NCBI GenBank assembly: GCA_047603135.1
Contig: JBLKOW010000001.1
Coordinates: forward strand, 1 to 34,774
From: JACJVV01 sp047603135
GTDB taxonomy: Archaea > Nanobdellota > Nanobdellia > Woesearchaeales > JACJVV01
Direction: 5' to 3'
DNA: 34,774 bases
Positions 7,335-14,266 of the stretch are shown one piece after another. A model generated the notes under the pieces. It did no database searches and was not told where the DNA came from. It saw only the letters and a list, made by a program, of their open reading frames with translations. Every line of letters starts with the position of its first letter. The first letter of the stretch is position 1. Position numbers and translations under genes: made by a program.

Positions 7335-7727
7335 ATGGCAGAACAATCAGCAATTGGCGCATTTGTGCTTCGAATTGCAGTTGGTTTAATTTTTTTGGTT
7401 GCAGGTTTTGGTAAATTGATGAATCCAGCAATGCCAACAGGTATGCTTGAGGGGCTTGGCTTTCCAATGGCAGCAATGTTTGCATGGGTACTCATCATTG
7501 TTGAAATTGGTGGCGGTGCAATGCTTCTTTTAGGGTGGAACGTGCAATATGCATCAATTCCGTTAGCAATTATATTAGTTGTTGCAACAATTACGGTGTT
7601 TATACCGCAACTTGGTGGCGATAATCCAATGGCAATGATGGATGTGCTTTGGCACGTAATTGGAATTGGCGCATTAATCAGTTTGTATTTAACTGGTCCT
7701 GGTGCGTACGCACTCCAAAAGGAATAA
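7335..7727 (+). CDS. DoxX-family membrane protein
   Basis: 130 residues with four membrane helices. The family signature is visible: FVLRIAVGLIFLVAGFGKL near the N-terminus, then EIGGGAMLLLGW and a C-terminal amphipathic helix. DoxX-like proteins are linked to thiosulfate:quinone oxidation in Acidianus and to redox or disulfide stress elsewhere; no specific role can be assigned. The ATG is preceded 4 nt upstream by a G-rich Shine-Dalgarno (GGGGGGAT). A T-rich stretch follows the stop. Confidence 0.85.
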   Translation: MAEQSAIGAFVLRIAVGLIFLVAGFGKLMNPAMPTGMLEGLGFPMAAMFAWVLIIVEIGGGAMLLLGWNVQYASIPLAIILVVATITVFIPQLGGDNPMAMMDVLWHVIGIGALISLYLTGPGAYALQKE

Positions 7728-7736
7728 ACCTAATCT

Positions 7737-7767
7737 ATTTTTTTATTTTTTTTAATTCTATTTTCTT
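7737..7767 (+). terminator. T-rich terminator after the DoxX gene
   Basis: Just after the stop, the plus strand reads a long run of T interrupted by A (ATTTTTTTATTTTTTTTAATT and on). Oligo-T runs on the non-template strand are the standard archaeal termination signal. No stem-loop precedes it. Confidence 0.6.
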
Positions 7768-7828
7768 ATATTTAGTATATGTCTTTATTATACACTTCTT
7801 TTGAAATGAGCATTGTAATAAAAGCTAA

Positions 7829-7858
7829 TAAATAAAAGAATAAAAAAAGAAAAAATTT
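7829..7858 (-). terminator. T-rich terminator after the coiled-coil gene
   Basis: On the minus strand the sequence directly after the stop is T-rich (AAATTTTTTCTTTTTTTATT). It faces the DoxX terminator in a convergent gap of about 130 nt. Confidence 0.55.
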
Positions 7859-8992
7859 CTATTTCCCTACATATTGCCCAACAACTACATCCTTCACCGC
7901 ATCAATGGATTCCGATCGCTCAGGGAGCATATTAACCATATTGACTCCATGCTGAACTTCATGTCCGCTCACATCACGAACTCCTTTAAAGTCTGCATTG
8001 CCAGGTAATTGGAGCTGAGCAATTTCATTAATGACATGACGTGAATATTGGAATGTATTTTCCATGTCAGTCGTTGCGCCAGTTGATAAGTGAAGTGCTT
8101 TTCCAACTACATCAACTAATGATTCCATTTCCATCTGACCTTTGAAGATAATATCCATTGCATCGGCAGTATCAGCAAGCGAATCAGCAACCACTCCACA
8201 TTTTGCAGAGGCACCAGCATACGACTTTGCTTTGTTCTGAAAAATTTCTTTTAGGTGTGCATACCGTGGGATAGATTCATCAAGGCGATACATTCTTCCA
8301 GCTAAATCATGAAGTGCTAATTCGTGTTGATCATAGCTAATCACTGTATCTGCTTTGAATCCTTCTTTTTCAATCGCTTCACGCAATTCTCCAAGCGTTT
8401 CTTCTGCTTTTTTATATGCTTCAATAGTAGCATCTTTTTCATTCAAGAAACTTTCAAACTTACGTGTTGCATCCTCAGCAGCATCTGCATGTACTCGTAC
8501 GACATCATCTATCATTGCTTTATATCCTTCAAATTTTTCTGCATATGCTGAGAGAGCGCGATGATAGTTCTCAGCCTGTTCAATAACCATAGGAATAACA
8601 TCTCCTGGATTTTCAGGTTGATTATAAACAAGTTCTTTTTTGACACCAACTTGTTCTTTTTCTGCTACAGTTTCAGTTGTTCGTATTGTTTTTCGAAGTA
8701 CTGGTACTTCATATGTTGCACCAAATAATGAAATAGTTACTGGTACTTTTTTTTCGACCTCAACTTCTTTTTCTACTGTGTTATAGATCGGTGTTTCTTT
8801 TTCTTCGGCGAGTGAATCTTTCATACACTCATAGAGTTGTTCTCTACTTTGCATAACTGCATCATGCATGGAAGTAAGATTTTCTAAACCTCCACTATGC
8901 ATTTTTCCATTTCCATAATGTTTTTTTCCAAATCCATTTCGTTTTCCTGTTTTACGTGTTGCTTCCGTAAGTAATCCTTCGAGTTTTTGCAT
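7859..8992 (-). CDS. Helical/coiled-coil protein of unknown function
   Basis: 377 residues. The N-terminus is Gly/His/Lys-rich (NGFGKKHYGNGKMHSGG, about 19-35). An alternating Glu/Lys/Val stretch near 75-120 (EKEVEVEKKVPVTISLF, VPVLRKTIRTTETVAEKEQV) looks like paired beta strands. The rest is mostly amphipathic helix with long heptad-like segments (about 135-340). There is no signal peptide or membrane helix. I do not recognise it. Start supported by GAGGTGAT 3 nt before the ATG. It is transcribed away from the ATPase operon and sits alone. Confidence 0.65.
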   Translation of the reverse strand: MQKLEGLLTEATRKTGKRNGFGKKHYGNGKMHSGGLENLTSMHDAVMQSREQLYECMKDSLAEEKETPIYNTVEKEVEVEKKVPVTISLFGATYEVPVLRKTIRTTETVAEKEQVGVKKELVYNQPENPGDVIPMVIEQAENYHRALSAYAEKFEGYKAMIDDVVRVHADAAEDATRKFESFLNEKDATIEAYKKAEETLGELREAIEKEGFKADTVISYDQHELALHDLAGRMYRLDESIPRYAHLKEIFQNKAKSYAGASAKCGVVADSLADTADAMDIIFKGQMEMESLVDVVGKALHLSTGATTDMENTFQYSRHVINEIAQLQLPGNADFKGVRDVSGHEVQHGVNMVNMLPERSESIDAVKDVVVGQYVGK

Positions 8993-9352
8993 GTAATCAC
9001 CTCATAAACTACATAAAATATGTTTATTAAGGAGTTTCCGACGAGAAAACTGAATAATTTTCAAGAAAATTGAATTATATTCTAAATGGGCGAAAAGGAT
9101 TACTGTTTTTAAGGAAAAAATGAAAGTATTTCCATATATTTGAAAAAATTATTTTTAAGAAAATGTGCATTTCATTCTTCTTCTCTTATCTAATTATGGT
9201 GATTTTGTGGTCACTAGTGTTGTTGTCTTAAACACTCTTAAAAATCATCTATTTTGAATTAACTACTGTTAAGGGAACGCATACTTTTATAAGTGATAAT
9301 GCTATAATCATAGCAACGAGAGAAAAGAAGACGTTAATTTGGATGTGATATT
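8993..9352. other. Divergent intergenic region between the coiled-coil gene and the ATPase operon
   Basis: Holds the ribosome binding site of the minus-strand gene at its left end and the ATPase promoter at its right end. The middle is AT-rich, with short runs such as GAAAATTGAATTATATTC. I find no convincing ORF, hairpin or guide-RNA box pair in it. Confidence 0.5.
9285..9292 (+). promoter_or_regulatory. TATA box for the A-ATPase operon
   Basis: TTTTATAA predicts a start near 9316 and a leader of about 35 nt ending in GGATGTGAT (9341-9349), a near match to the GGAGGTGAT ribosome binding sequence 3 nt before ATG 9353. Confidence 0.6.
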
Positions 9353-9667
9353 ATGGAAATTCTTACTGAATTAGAGGCCTTTGAAAGAGAACAGGTTAAG
9401 TCTCTTACGAAAGCCAAAGAAAAAGTTCTTGAAAAACTTCAAAGTGAGCAGGAGAATCTCCATGCTGAATATGAGCAAAAAATAAAAAACGCTCGTGCAG
9501 AAAAAGAAAAGCTAATTGCACACGCTAAGCAAAAAGCTGAACGTGATTCACACGAGACTGATGCAATGTATGAAAAAAAGGCTCAAGATATTTCAAAATT
9601 ATTCTCTGCAAAAAAGGATGAGGCAGTAGATCTTATTCTTAAGGAGTTTATCGATAATCATGTTTAG
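9353..9667 (+). CDS. atpH: A-type ATPase subunit H (peripheral stalk)
   Basis: 104 residues, almost entirely coiled coil with a strong heptad pattern of Glu, Lys, Ala and Leu from about residue 5 to 90. Subunit H (also called G) pairs with subunit E to form the outer stalks that hold the head against rotation. Sequence of this subunit is weakly conserved, so identity rests on size, coiled coil and position as first gene before subunit I. The stop overlaps the start of subunit I by 8 nt. Confidence 0.8.
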   Translation: MEILTELEAFEREQVKSLTKAKEKVLEKLQSEQENLHAEYEQKIKNARAEKEKLIAHAKQKAERDSHETDAMYEKKAQDISKLFSAKKDEAVDLILKEFIDNHV

Positions 9668-11657
9668 AACAGCACCGATGTATCACATCGTTACAGCCGT
9701 TCCGCGCATTTCTTTAAGCAGAACGCTTACTCGGTTGCATCATGAAAAAATTAGTCAAGTCATTATTCCAGAAAGTAATGAAGTTCTACCTGTTGGGTCT
9801 TCAAAGGTATCTGATTCATCAAATAAATCTAATACATCAAACGCATCAAATCCTGAGAGTTCTTCTAAAACGGAATCAACTACTGTTTCTTTGCCTGCGG
9901 TCGAATCAATTTTTCAGCGTGTTTCGCAGTTACGTCAAAAATTAGATGAGTATGGGTTGCAACCTAAACGAGATATAATAAAAGAGCTTTTCACACGAAA
10001 AACAGTTTCTAGGAAGAATACAAAACCACATCCAATATATGGCACATCATATGAAAATCTGATTGAAGATACTGAAAAAGCGATTGCTCCTTTAGAAAAT
10101 CAATTAGCTGTTGCTCTTAAAAAGAGTGAGTCGCTTAAAGAGTCTATTGAACATACAGCATATGTAGTTAATGCTCTAAAACGACTTCCAAAAGGATTAC
10201 CAATCAGTGCCCTGCAAAATACTGAATGTATTCATACCATTGTTGGCAATATGTATCTTTCAAAAATTCCACTTATTGAAAAACAACTCAAAGAAAAAGC
10301 ACTGATTCATGTATATCCATTTGACAAAAGTCTTGCAACTATTATTGTAACGTGTACTAAAAAAGATATTGCATTTACTGAGCAGATTGTTCACGATACA
10401 GGCTTTGAAGAATTTATCATTCCGCAAGGAGATGTAACAGTTAAAGAAATGATTGAGCAATTGGAAAAGAGAATAACTAATGCAAAAACAGAGCAAAAGC
10501 AATTACAAACTACTGTAGTTGCATTACAAACTGAATATAATCCGTTATTAAATGATCTCTATATTAAATTATCAATTATTTATGATATTCAAAAAGCAAA
10601 AGGTGCAAGTGCTGGTCTTGAAGGATATGCAACTTTTGAGGCATGGGTTCCACAAAAAGAATTACCACATTTTACAAAGGTAATGGAATCAGAAAATGAA
10701 GGGTACGTATTTTTATACTGTGAAAAAGAAGACGCACCAACACTTCTTGAAAATCCTCAGGTAATCAAACCATTTGAAAGCATTACAGCGTTATATGCAC
10801 TCCCATCCTATAAACAGTTTGATCCAACTCCCATTTTAGCAGTTACCTTTTCACTCTTTTTTGGTTTTATGCTTACTGATGTTATCTACGGTTTAATACT
10901 TCTTATTTTTGGAATACTATTACTGCGTGGCAAGGGTTCATATCATGAAATGACGCGGAACATTAGTATTGTTCTTATTGCATTCGGTGGTGCAACACTA
11001 ATTTTAGGATCGTTATTTGGTTCATACTTTGGAAACTTTTTCCAGAGCTTTGGTATCTCAATTCCAGCATTAATTGATCCTATGTCGCAGGTAATGACTC
11101 TTTTAATATTAACACTTGTGCTCGGCGTCATTCATCTAGGCACAGGTCTGTTTATTGGTTTTATTGAGAATATTCGTAAAGGTGACCCACTCACTGCATT
11201 TCACACGCAAGGTGTATGGATTTTGTTTTTACTCTCAATATTATGCATCGTCGCAGGTTTACAAGCACTTGGTTTATCAATACTCTTTTCATCAGTCATT
11301 CTTCAAATAGTGTTAACATACATTAAAAGTGATGCTATTACGTCAGTACTTTCAATATTTAATTTTCCAAGTTTCATTGGTGACCTATTTTCATATGGAA
11401 GACTAATGGCGCTTGCGCTAGGAACTGCAGGTATTGCGCTTGCGGTTAATTTCATGACAGTACTTTCCTTTAGTATTCCTATTGTTGGACCAGTTATTGC
11501 AGTTCTTATTTTTGTCATTGGTCACACGTTTAATATGGCAATGAATGGACTAGGTGCATTTGTTCACTCGATACGTTTACACTTCCTTGAATTTTTCACG
11601 CGATTTTATGATGCGAATGGAAATAAATATGTACCATTTGGGCACCGAGAGGAATAG
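9660..11657 (+). CDS. atpI: A-type ATPase subunit I (membrane stator, a-subunit)
   Basis: 665 residues. The N-terminal cytoplasmic half (to about 390) binds the outer stalks; the C-terminal half has about eight membrane helices and forms the ion half-channels. FSYGRLMALALGTAGIA holds the conserved essential Arg (R581), and GHTFNMAMNGLGAFVHSIRL with FLEFFTRFYDANG is the family's C-terminal signature. A Ser/Asn/Thr-rich stretch at about 44-80 (KVSDSSNKSNTSNASNPESS) is a low-complexity insert between the first strand and the helical arm, unusual for this subunit. It starts inside subunit H with AAGGAG about 13 nt upstream; Met7 (9678) is an alternative start. Confidence 0.93.
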   Translation: MFRTAPMYHIVTAVPRISLSRTLTRLHHEKISQVIIPESNEVLPVGSSKVSDSSNKSNTSNASNPESSSKTESTTVSLPAVESIFQRVSQLRQKLDEYGLQPKRDIIKELFTRKTVSRKNTKPHPIYGTSYENLIEDTEKAIAPLENQLAVALKKSESLKESIEHTAYVVNALKRLPKGLPISALQNTECIHTIVGNMYLSKIPLIEKQLKEKALIHVYPFDKSLATIIVTCTKKDIAFTEQIVHDTGFEEFIIPQGDVTVKEMIEQLEKRITNAKTEQKQLQTTVVALQTEYNPLLNDLYIKLSIIYDIQKAKGASAGLEGYATFEAWVPQKELPHFTKVMESENEGYVFLYCEKEDAPTLLENPQVIKPFESITALYALPSYKQFDPTPILAVTFSLFFGFMLTDVIYGLILLIFGILLLRGKGSYHEMTRNISIVLIAFGGATLILGSLFGSYFGNFFQSFGISIPALIDPMSQVMTLLILTLVLGVIHLGTGLFIGFIENIRKGDPLTAFHTQGVWILFLLSILCIVAGLQALGLSILFSSVILQIVLTYIKSDAITSVLSIFNFPSFIGDLFSYGRLMALALGTAGIALAVNFMTVLSFSIPIVGPVIAVLIFVIGHTFNMAMNGLGAFVHSIRLHFLEFFTRFYDANGNKYVPFGHREE

Positions 11658-11742
11658 TAAAATAAATGGTAACAAGTAATATAAAATAATATAATAAAAA
11701 ATCAAAATAAATAGAAAGAAAATACAAAACAGAGATAAAAAA

Positions 11743-11802
11743 ATGAAAAAAAGAAATTTACAATCGGAAATAAAAAAAATAACAGATGAGGTGTTAGCAT
11801 GA
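11743..11802 (+). CDS. Possible 19-codon leader ORF before subunit K
   Basis: ATG 11743 opens a frame of 19 codons (M-K-K-R-N-L-Q-S-E-I-K-K-I-T-D-E-V-L-A) whose TGA overlaps the ATG of subunit K as ATGA at 11799-11802. The ribosome binding site of subunit K (GAGGTG) lies inside it. It has no clear ribosome binding site of its own. The surrounding 140-nt gap is A-rich and contains TATA-like stretches near 11685-11697, so it may also hold an internal promoter. Confidence 0.25.
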   Translation: MKKRNLQSEIKKITDEVLA

Positions 11803-12284
11803 GCATAACATTAGGAACAGTATATGCAATTCTTGGCGCTGCAACAGCAATGGGATTTGCAGGGATTGCAACTGCAATCGGTGTAAAATCAGCAGGCGTT
11901 GCTGCAGCAGGTGCAGTTGCTGAGCGAAAGGAGAATTTTAAGAGTGCACTTGTTTTACAAGCACTTCCTCAAACGCAAACAGTTTATGCATTCATTATTT
12001 CACTTTTGATAATGATGGGAGCAGGACTTCTTGGTGGAGGAGCACGTGAACTTACCACATGGCAAGGATTATCTATGTTTGGTGCAGGACTTGCAGTAGC
12101 ATTAACCGGTATTTCAGCTGTGTTTCAGGGATTAGTTTCTGGTGCAGGTATTGTGGGATGTGCAAAGAATGAAAGTGCATTCGCTCCAAGTTTAATCTTT
12201 TCAGGGCAGTGTGAGACTCCAGCTATCTTTGGATTCATTGTCGCATTGATATTACTCGTTGTTGGAATTGGGGTGCTTGGTTAA
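11799..12284 (+). CDS. atpK: A-type ATPase proteolipid subunit K (c-ring), Na+-type signature
   Basis: 161 residues and four membrane helices, made of two fused hairpins. The ring of this subunit carries the ions and rotates. Hairpin 1 has ALPQTQTVYAF with Gln60 where a carboxylate could sit. Hairpin 2 has FQGLVSGAG (Q110) and GQCETPAIFGF (E139). Aligned by eye with Enterococcus hirae NtpK, the Na+ ligands L61, T64, Q65, Q110 and E139 and the supporting Y68 correspond to L56, T59, Q60, Q110, E139 and Y63 here. All are kept, so a Na+-binding ring is predicted. There is one carboxylate per four helices. GAGGTG lies 6 nt before the ATG; the gap of about 140 nt after subunit I is the longest in the operon. 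Confidence 0.95.
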   Translation: MSITLGTVYAILGAATAMGFAGIATAIGVKSAGVAAAGAVAERKENFKSALVLQALPQTQTVYAFIISLLIMMGAGLLGGGARELTTWQGLSMFGAGLAVALTGISAVFQGLVSGAGIVGCAKNESAFAPSLIFSGQCETPAIFGFIVALILLVVGIGVLG

Positions 12285-12839
12285 ATGCGCATGATTGGAA
12301 ATCCTGAACGATTGAAGAAGAGTATTAGTATGCATTATGCTAAAATTCTTAAGGAATTTGAGGAGACTGAGCGTACAAAGGCTGCACGCGATATTGCTGA
12401 AATTCATGATAAGTTTGAGAAACAACTCATTGCAATTCAGAAGCAGACTGAGGATGAAGAAAAATCAGCATACAGAACAACCATTTCTGCACGAACAATC
12501 TCATCAAAGAAAGCATATGAAGGTATTCGTGAACGTTTAATAGGTGATGTTTTCAGTGAAGCACTTAAGAAAGTTCCTCATGTTTTAACAAGTGAGGAAT
12601 ATATAAAAAAGGTGCAAAAAAATCTTGAGTCAACGAACTATGATAAAATAGAGGGTGGATACTCAGAATATGGTAGTCATTTTCCAGGTATTGTAATTAA
12701 TCATAAATTAAAAGGGATAATTGCACATGCAGGAAATGCGTACTTTGATTTTACATACACCTCGTATATTTTATCAAGTAAACAAGAGATTCGTCAAAAG
12801 ATTATCGCACTTATTTCAAATAGAAAAGGAGGAATCTAA
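12285..12839 (+). CDS. atpE: A-type ATPase subunit E (peripheral stalk)
   Basis: 184 residues. A long charged helix (about 12-85, with EEFEETERTKAARDIAEI-like heptads) is followed by a globular C-terminal domain of about 90 residues with helices and strands (AYEGIRERLIGDVFSEALKK and later segments). It pairs with subunit H in the stalk and contacts subunit B at the top of the head. The start follows the subunit K stop with no gap; Met3 (12291) is an alternative. Confidence 0.88.
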   Translation: MRMIGNPERLKKSISMHYAKILKEFEETERTKAARDIAEIHDKFEKQLIAIQKQTEDEEKSAYRTTISARTISSKKAYEGIRERLIGDVFSEALKKVPHVLTSEEYIKKVQKNLESTNYDKIEGGYSEYGSHFPGIVINHKLKGIIAHAGNAYFDFTYTSYILSSKQEIRQKIIALISNRKGGI

Positions 12840-13927
12840 TGTTAGCAGAAACAGGGATTATTGTTGGGGGAACTGCAGTTGCAGCGGGTACACTTGCAAT
12901 AGTTGCCTATAAAAACTTACAAGAAGGTTCTTATTTGTATGTGAACGCACGAATTGCATCACGCTCGTCAGAGCGTATTTCGCAGCAGAAATACGTACAA
13001 CTTGCTCATCTTTCCCATCTAAAAGATGTTGTTTCTGCACTCCGTGAGACATCATATTATCCTTATCTTGAACAAAATAATGGACATGATGTTCTTTCAT
13101 ATGATAAAGCACTTGAAGAAGCTCAGATTCATGCATTTGAAGAAATGAAGAAGTTATCTCCTGCACGACTTCACCCAGTTCTTGATGCATATGGTCTTCG
13201 TTTTGAAACACCCTTCTTGAAAGCAATTTTCAGGTCATTATTTACCAAAAAAGTGCTTGATACAAAATATCTTCCGACCGCAGGAGTAAATCCATTATTT
13301 GTTCAGCGTTTAAGTACAGCAAAAACTCTCGGTGATTTAGCAGTTATTTTACATAATAGTCCTTATCAAGGCTTGCTCGATACTTCATACCCAACAATTG
13401 AAGCGTTTGATGTCGCACTTGATAAACATGTGTATTGTATTTTAGAAAAATCATTATCAAAGCTACGCACATTCGACGCACAGTCATTGCGTGATTTGTT
13501 TGTGTATGAAAACTCAATTGATAATATCTTATCATTAATTCGTATTCGTCTTAGAGGAATTGATTGGAAATTAGTTACTGGTGAGACTGTTGGTTTTTAT
13601 GATGTATATGGCGTTTTACTTGACGATGCTCTTCGCGCGCCATCTATGAAAGCATTTGTCGAACTCTTTAAAGATACACCGCTATATGATACATTAAAAC
13701 ATACACTTGCAACAGCTGGAGAAAAAAATGTCCGTGCCTATGAGCATGCGTTAATCTCTGCAAAAATAAAATATGTTAATGATAATAATGTAGGTAAATC
13801 AACAAGTCCTTATTCAATCTTTGCGTATCTTATGCATATTGGATATGAGCGTCGTAATTTACTCGTCGTTGCAAAAGCCGTTACTGGTGGAATTCCAAAA
13901 GAAGATGTTCAGGAGTTGATAGTATGA
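12839..13927 (+). CDS. atpC: A-type ATPase subunit C (central stalk socket)
   Basis: 362 residues, mostly helical, matching the family's usual 340-380. A funnel-shaped protein that links the c-ring to the rotor shaft; the N-terminal hydrophobic stretch (GIIVGGTAVAAGTLAIVAYK) is longer and more hydrophobic than usual and may be a membrane anchor. Family-like segments include YGLRFETPFLKAIFRSLFTK, NILSLIRIRLRGIDW and the C-terminal NLLVVAKAVTGGIPKEDVQE. GGAGG precedes the start, which shares one base with the subunit E stop (TAATG). The end overlaps subunit F as ATGA. Confidence 0.9.
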   Translation: MLAETGIIVGGTAVAAGTLAIVAYKNLQEGSYLYVNARIASRSSERISQQKYVQLAHLSHLKDVVSALRETSYYPYLEQNNGHDVLSYDKALEEAQIHAFEEMKKLSPARLHPVLDAYGLRFETPFLKAIFRSLFTKKVLDTKYLPTAGVNPLFVQRLSTAKTLGDLAVILHNSPYQGLLDTSYPTIEAFDVALDKHVYCILEKSLSKLRTFDAQSLRDLFVYENSIDNILSLIRIRLRGIDWKLVTGETVGFYDVYGVLLDDALRAPSMKAFVELFKDTPLYDTLKHTLATAGEKNVRAYEHALISAKIKYVNDNNVGKSTSPYSIFAYLMHIGYERRNLLVVAKAVTGGIPKEDVQELIV

Positions 13928-14247
13928 GTCAAAATATCTCAGCAACAAACACTGCATCGCATACACGATTAATTGTAATTTCACATGAAGAATTTGCACT
14001 AGGAATGCGTCTTGCAGGAGTGCGAGAGAGTTATGCAGTAAATAATAAAGAAGAAGCATTAAAAGCATATCAAACAATAACACCTGATGCGTTTGTAATT
14101 GTAACTGAAGGTATAACTGAGTTAATTCCAGAGCTAAAAGAGCTTGCTAACGTAGTTATTTTTCCAGACAAAGTAGGTGACTTTTCAAACATATCTGATT
14201 TAAAGAGAATTACACGAATCGCAATTGGTTCAGAAATTGAATTATAA
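13924..14247 (+). CDS. atpF: A-type ATPase subunit F (central shaft)
   Basis: 107 residues, family length about 100-110. A Rossmann-like small domain with RLIVISHEEFALGMRLAGVR at the N-terminus and a central TPDAFVIVTEGITELIPEL, matching the subunit F pattern. It binds subunit D at the base of the rotor. It overlaps subunit C by 4 nt (ATGA), so translation is coupled. Confidence 0.92.
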   Translation: MSQNISATNTASHTRLIVISHEEFALGMRLAGVRESYAVNNKEEALKAYQTITPDAFVIVTEGITELIPELKELANVVIFPDKVGDFSNISDLKRITRIAIGSEIEL

Positions 14248-14266
14248 TAATGTATGAGGGTACACA

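Noticed and set aside
7178..7498. Minus-strand open frame over the DoxX gene
   Set aside because: It is a shadow of the DoxX frame with no start signal. The plus-strand protein has clear family motifs and a ribosome binding site.
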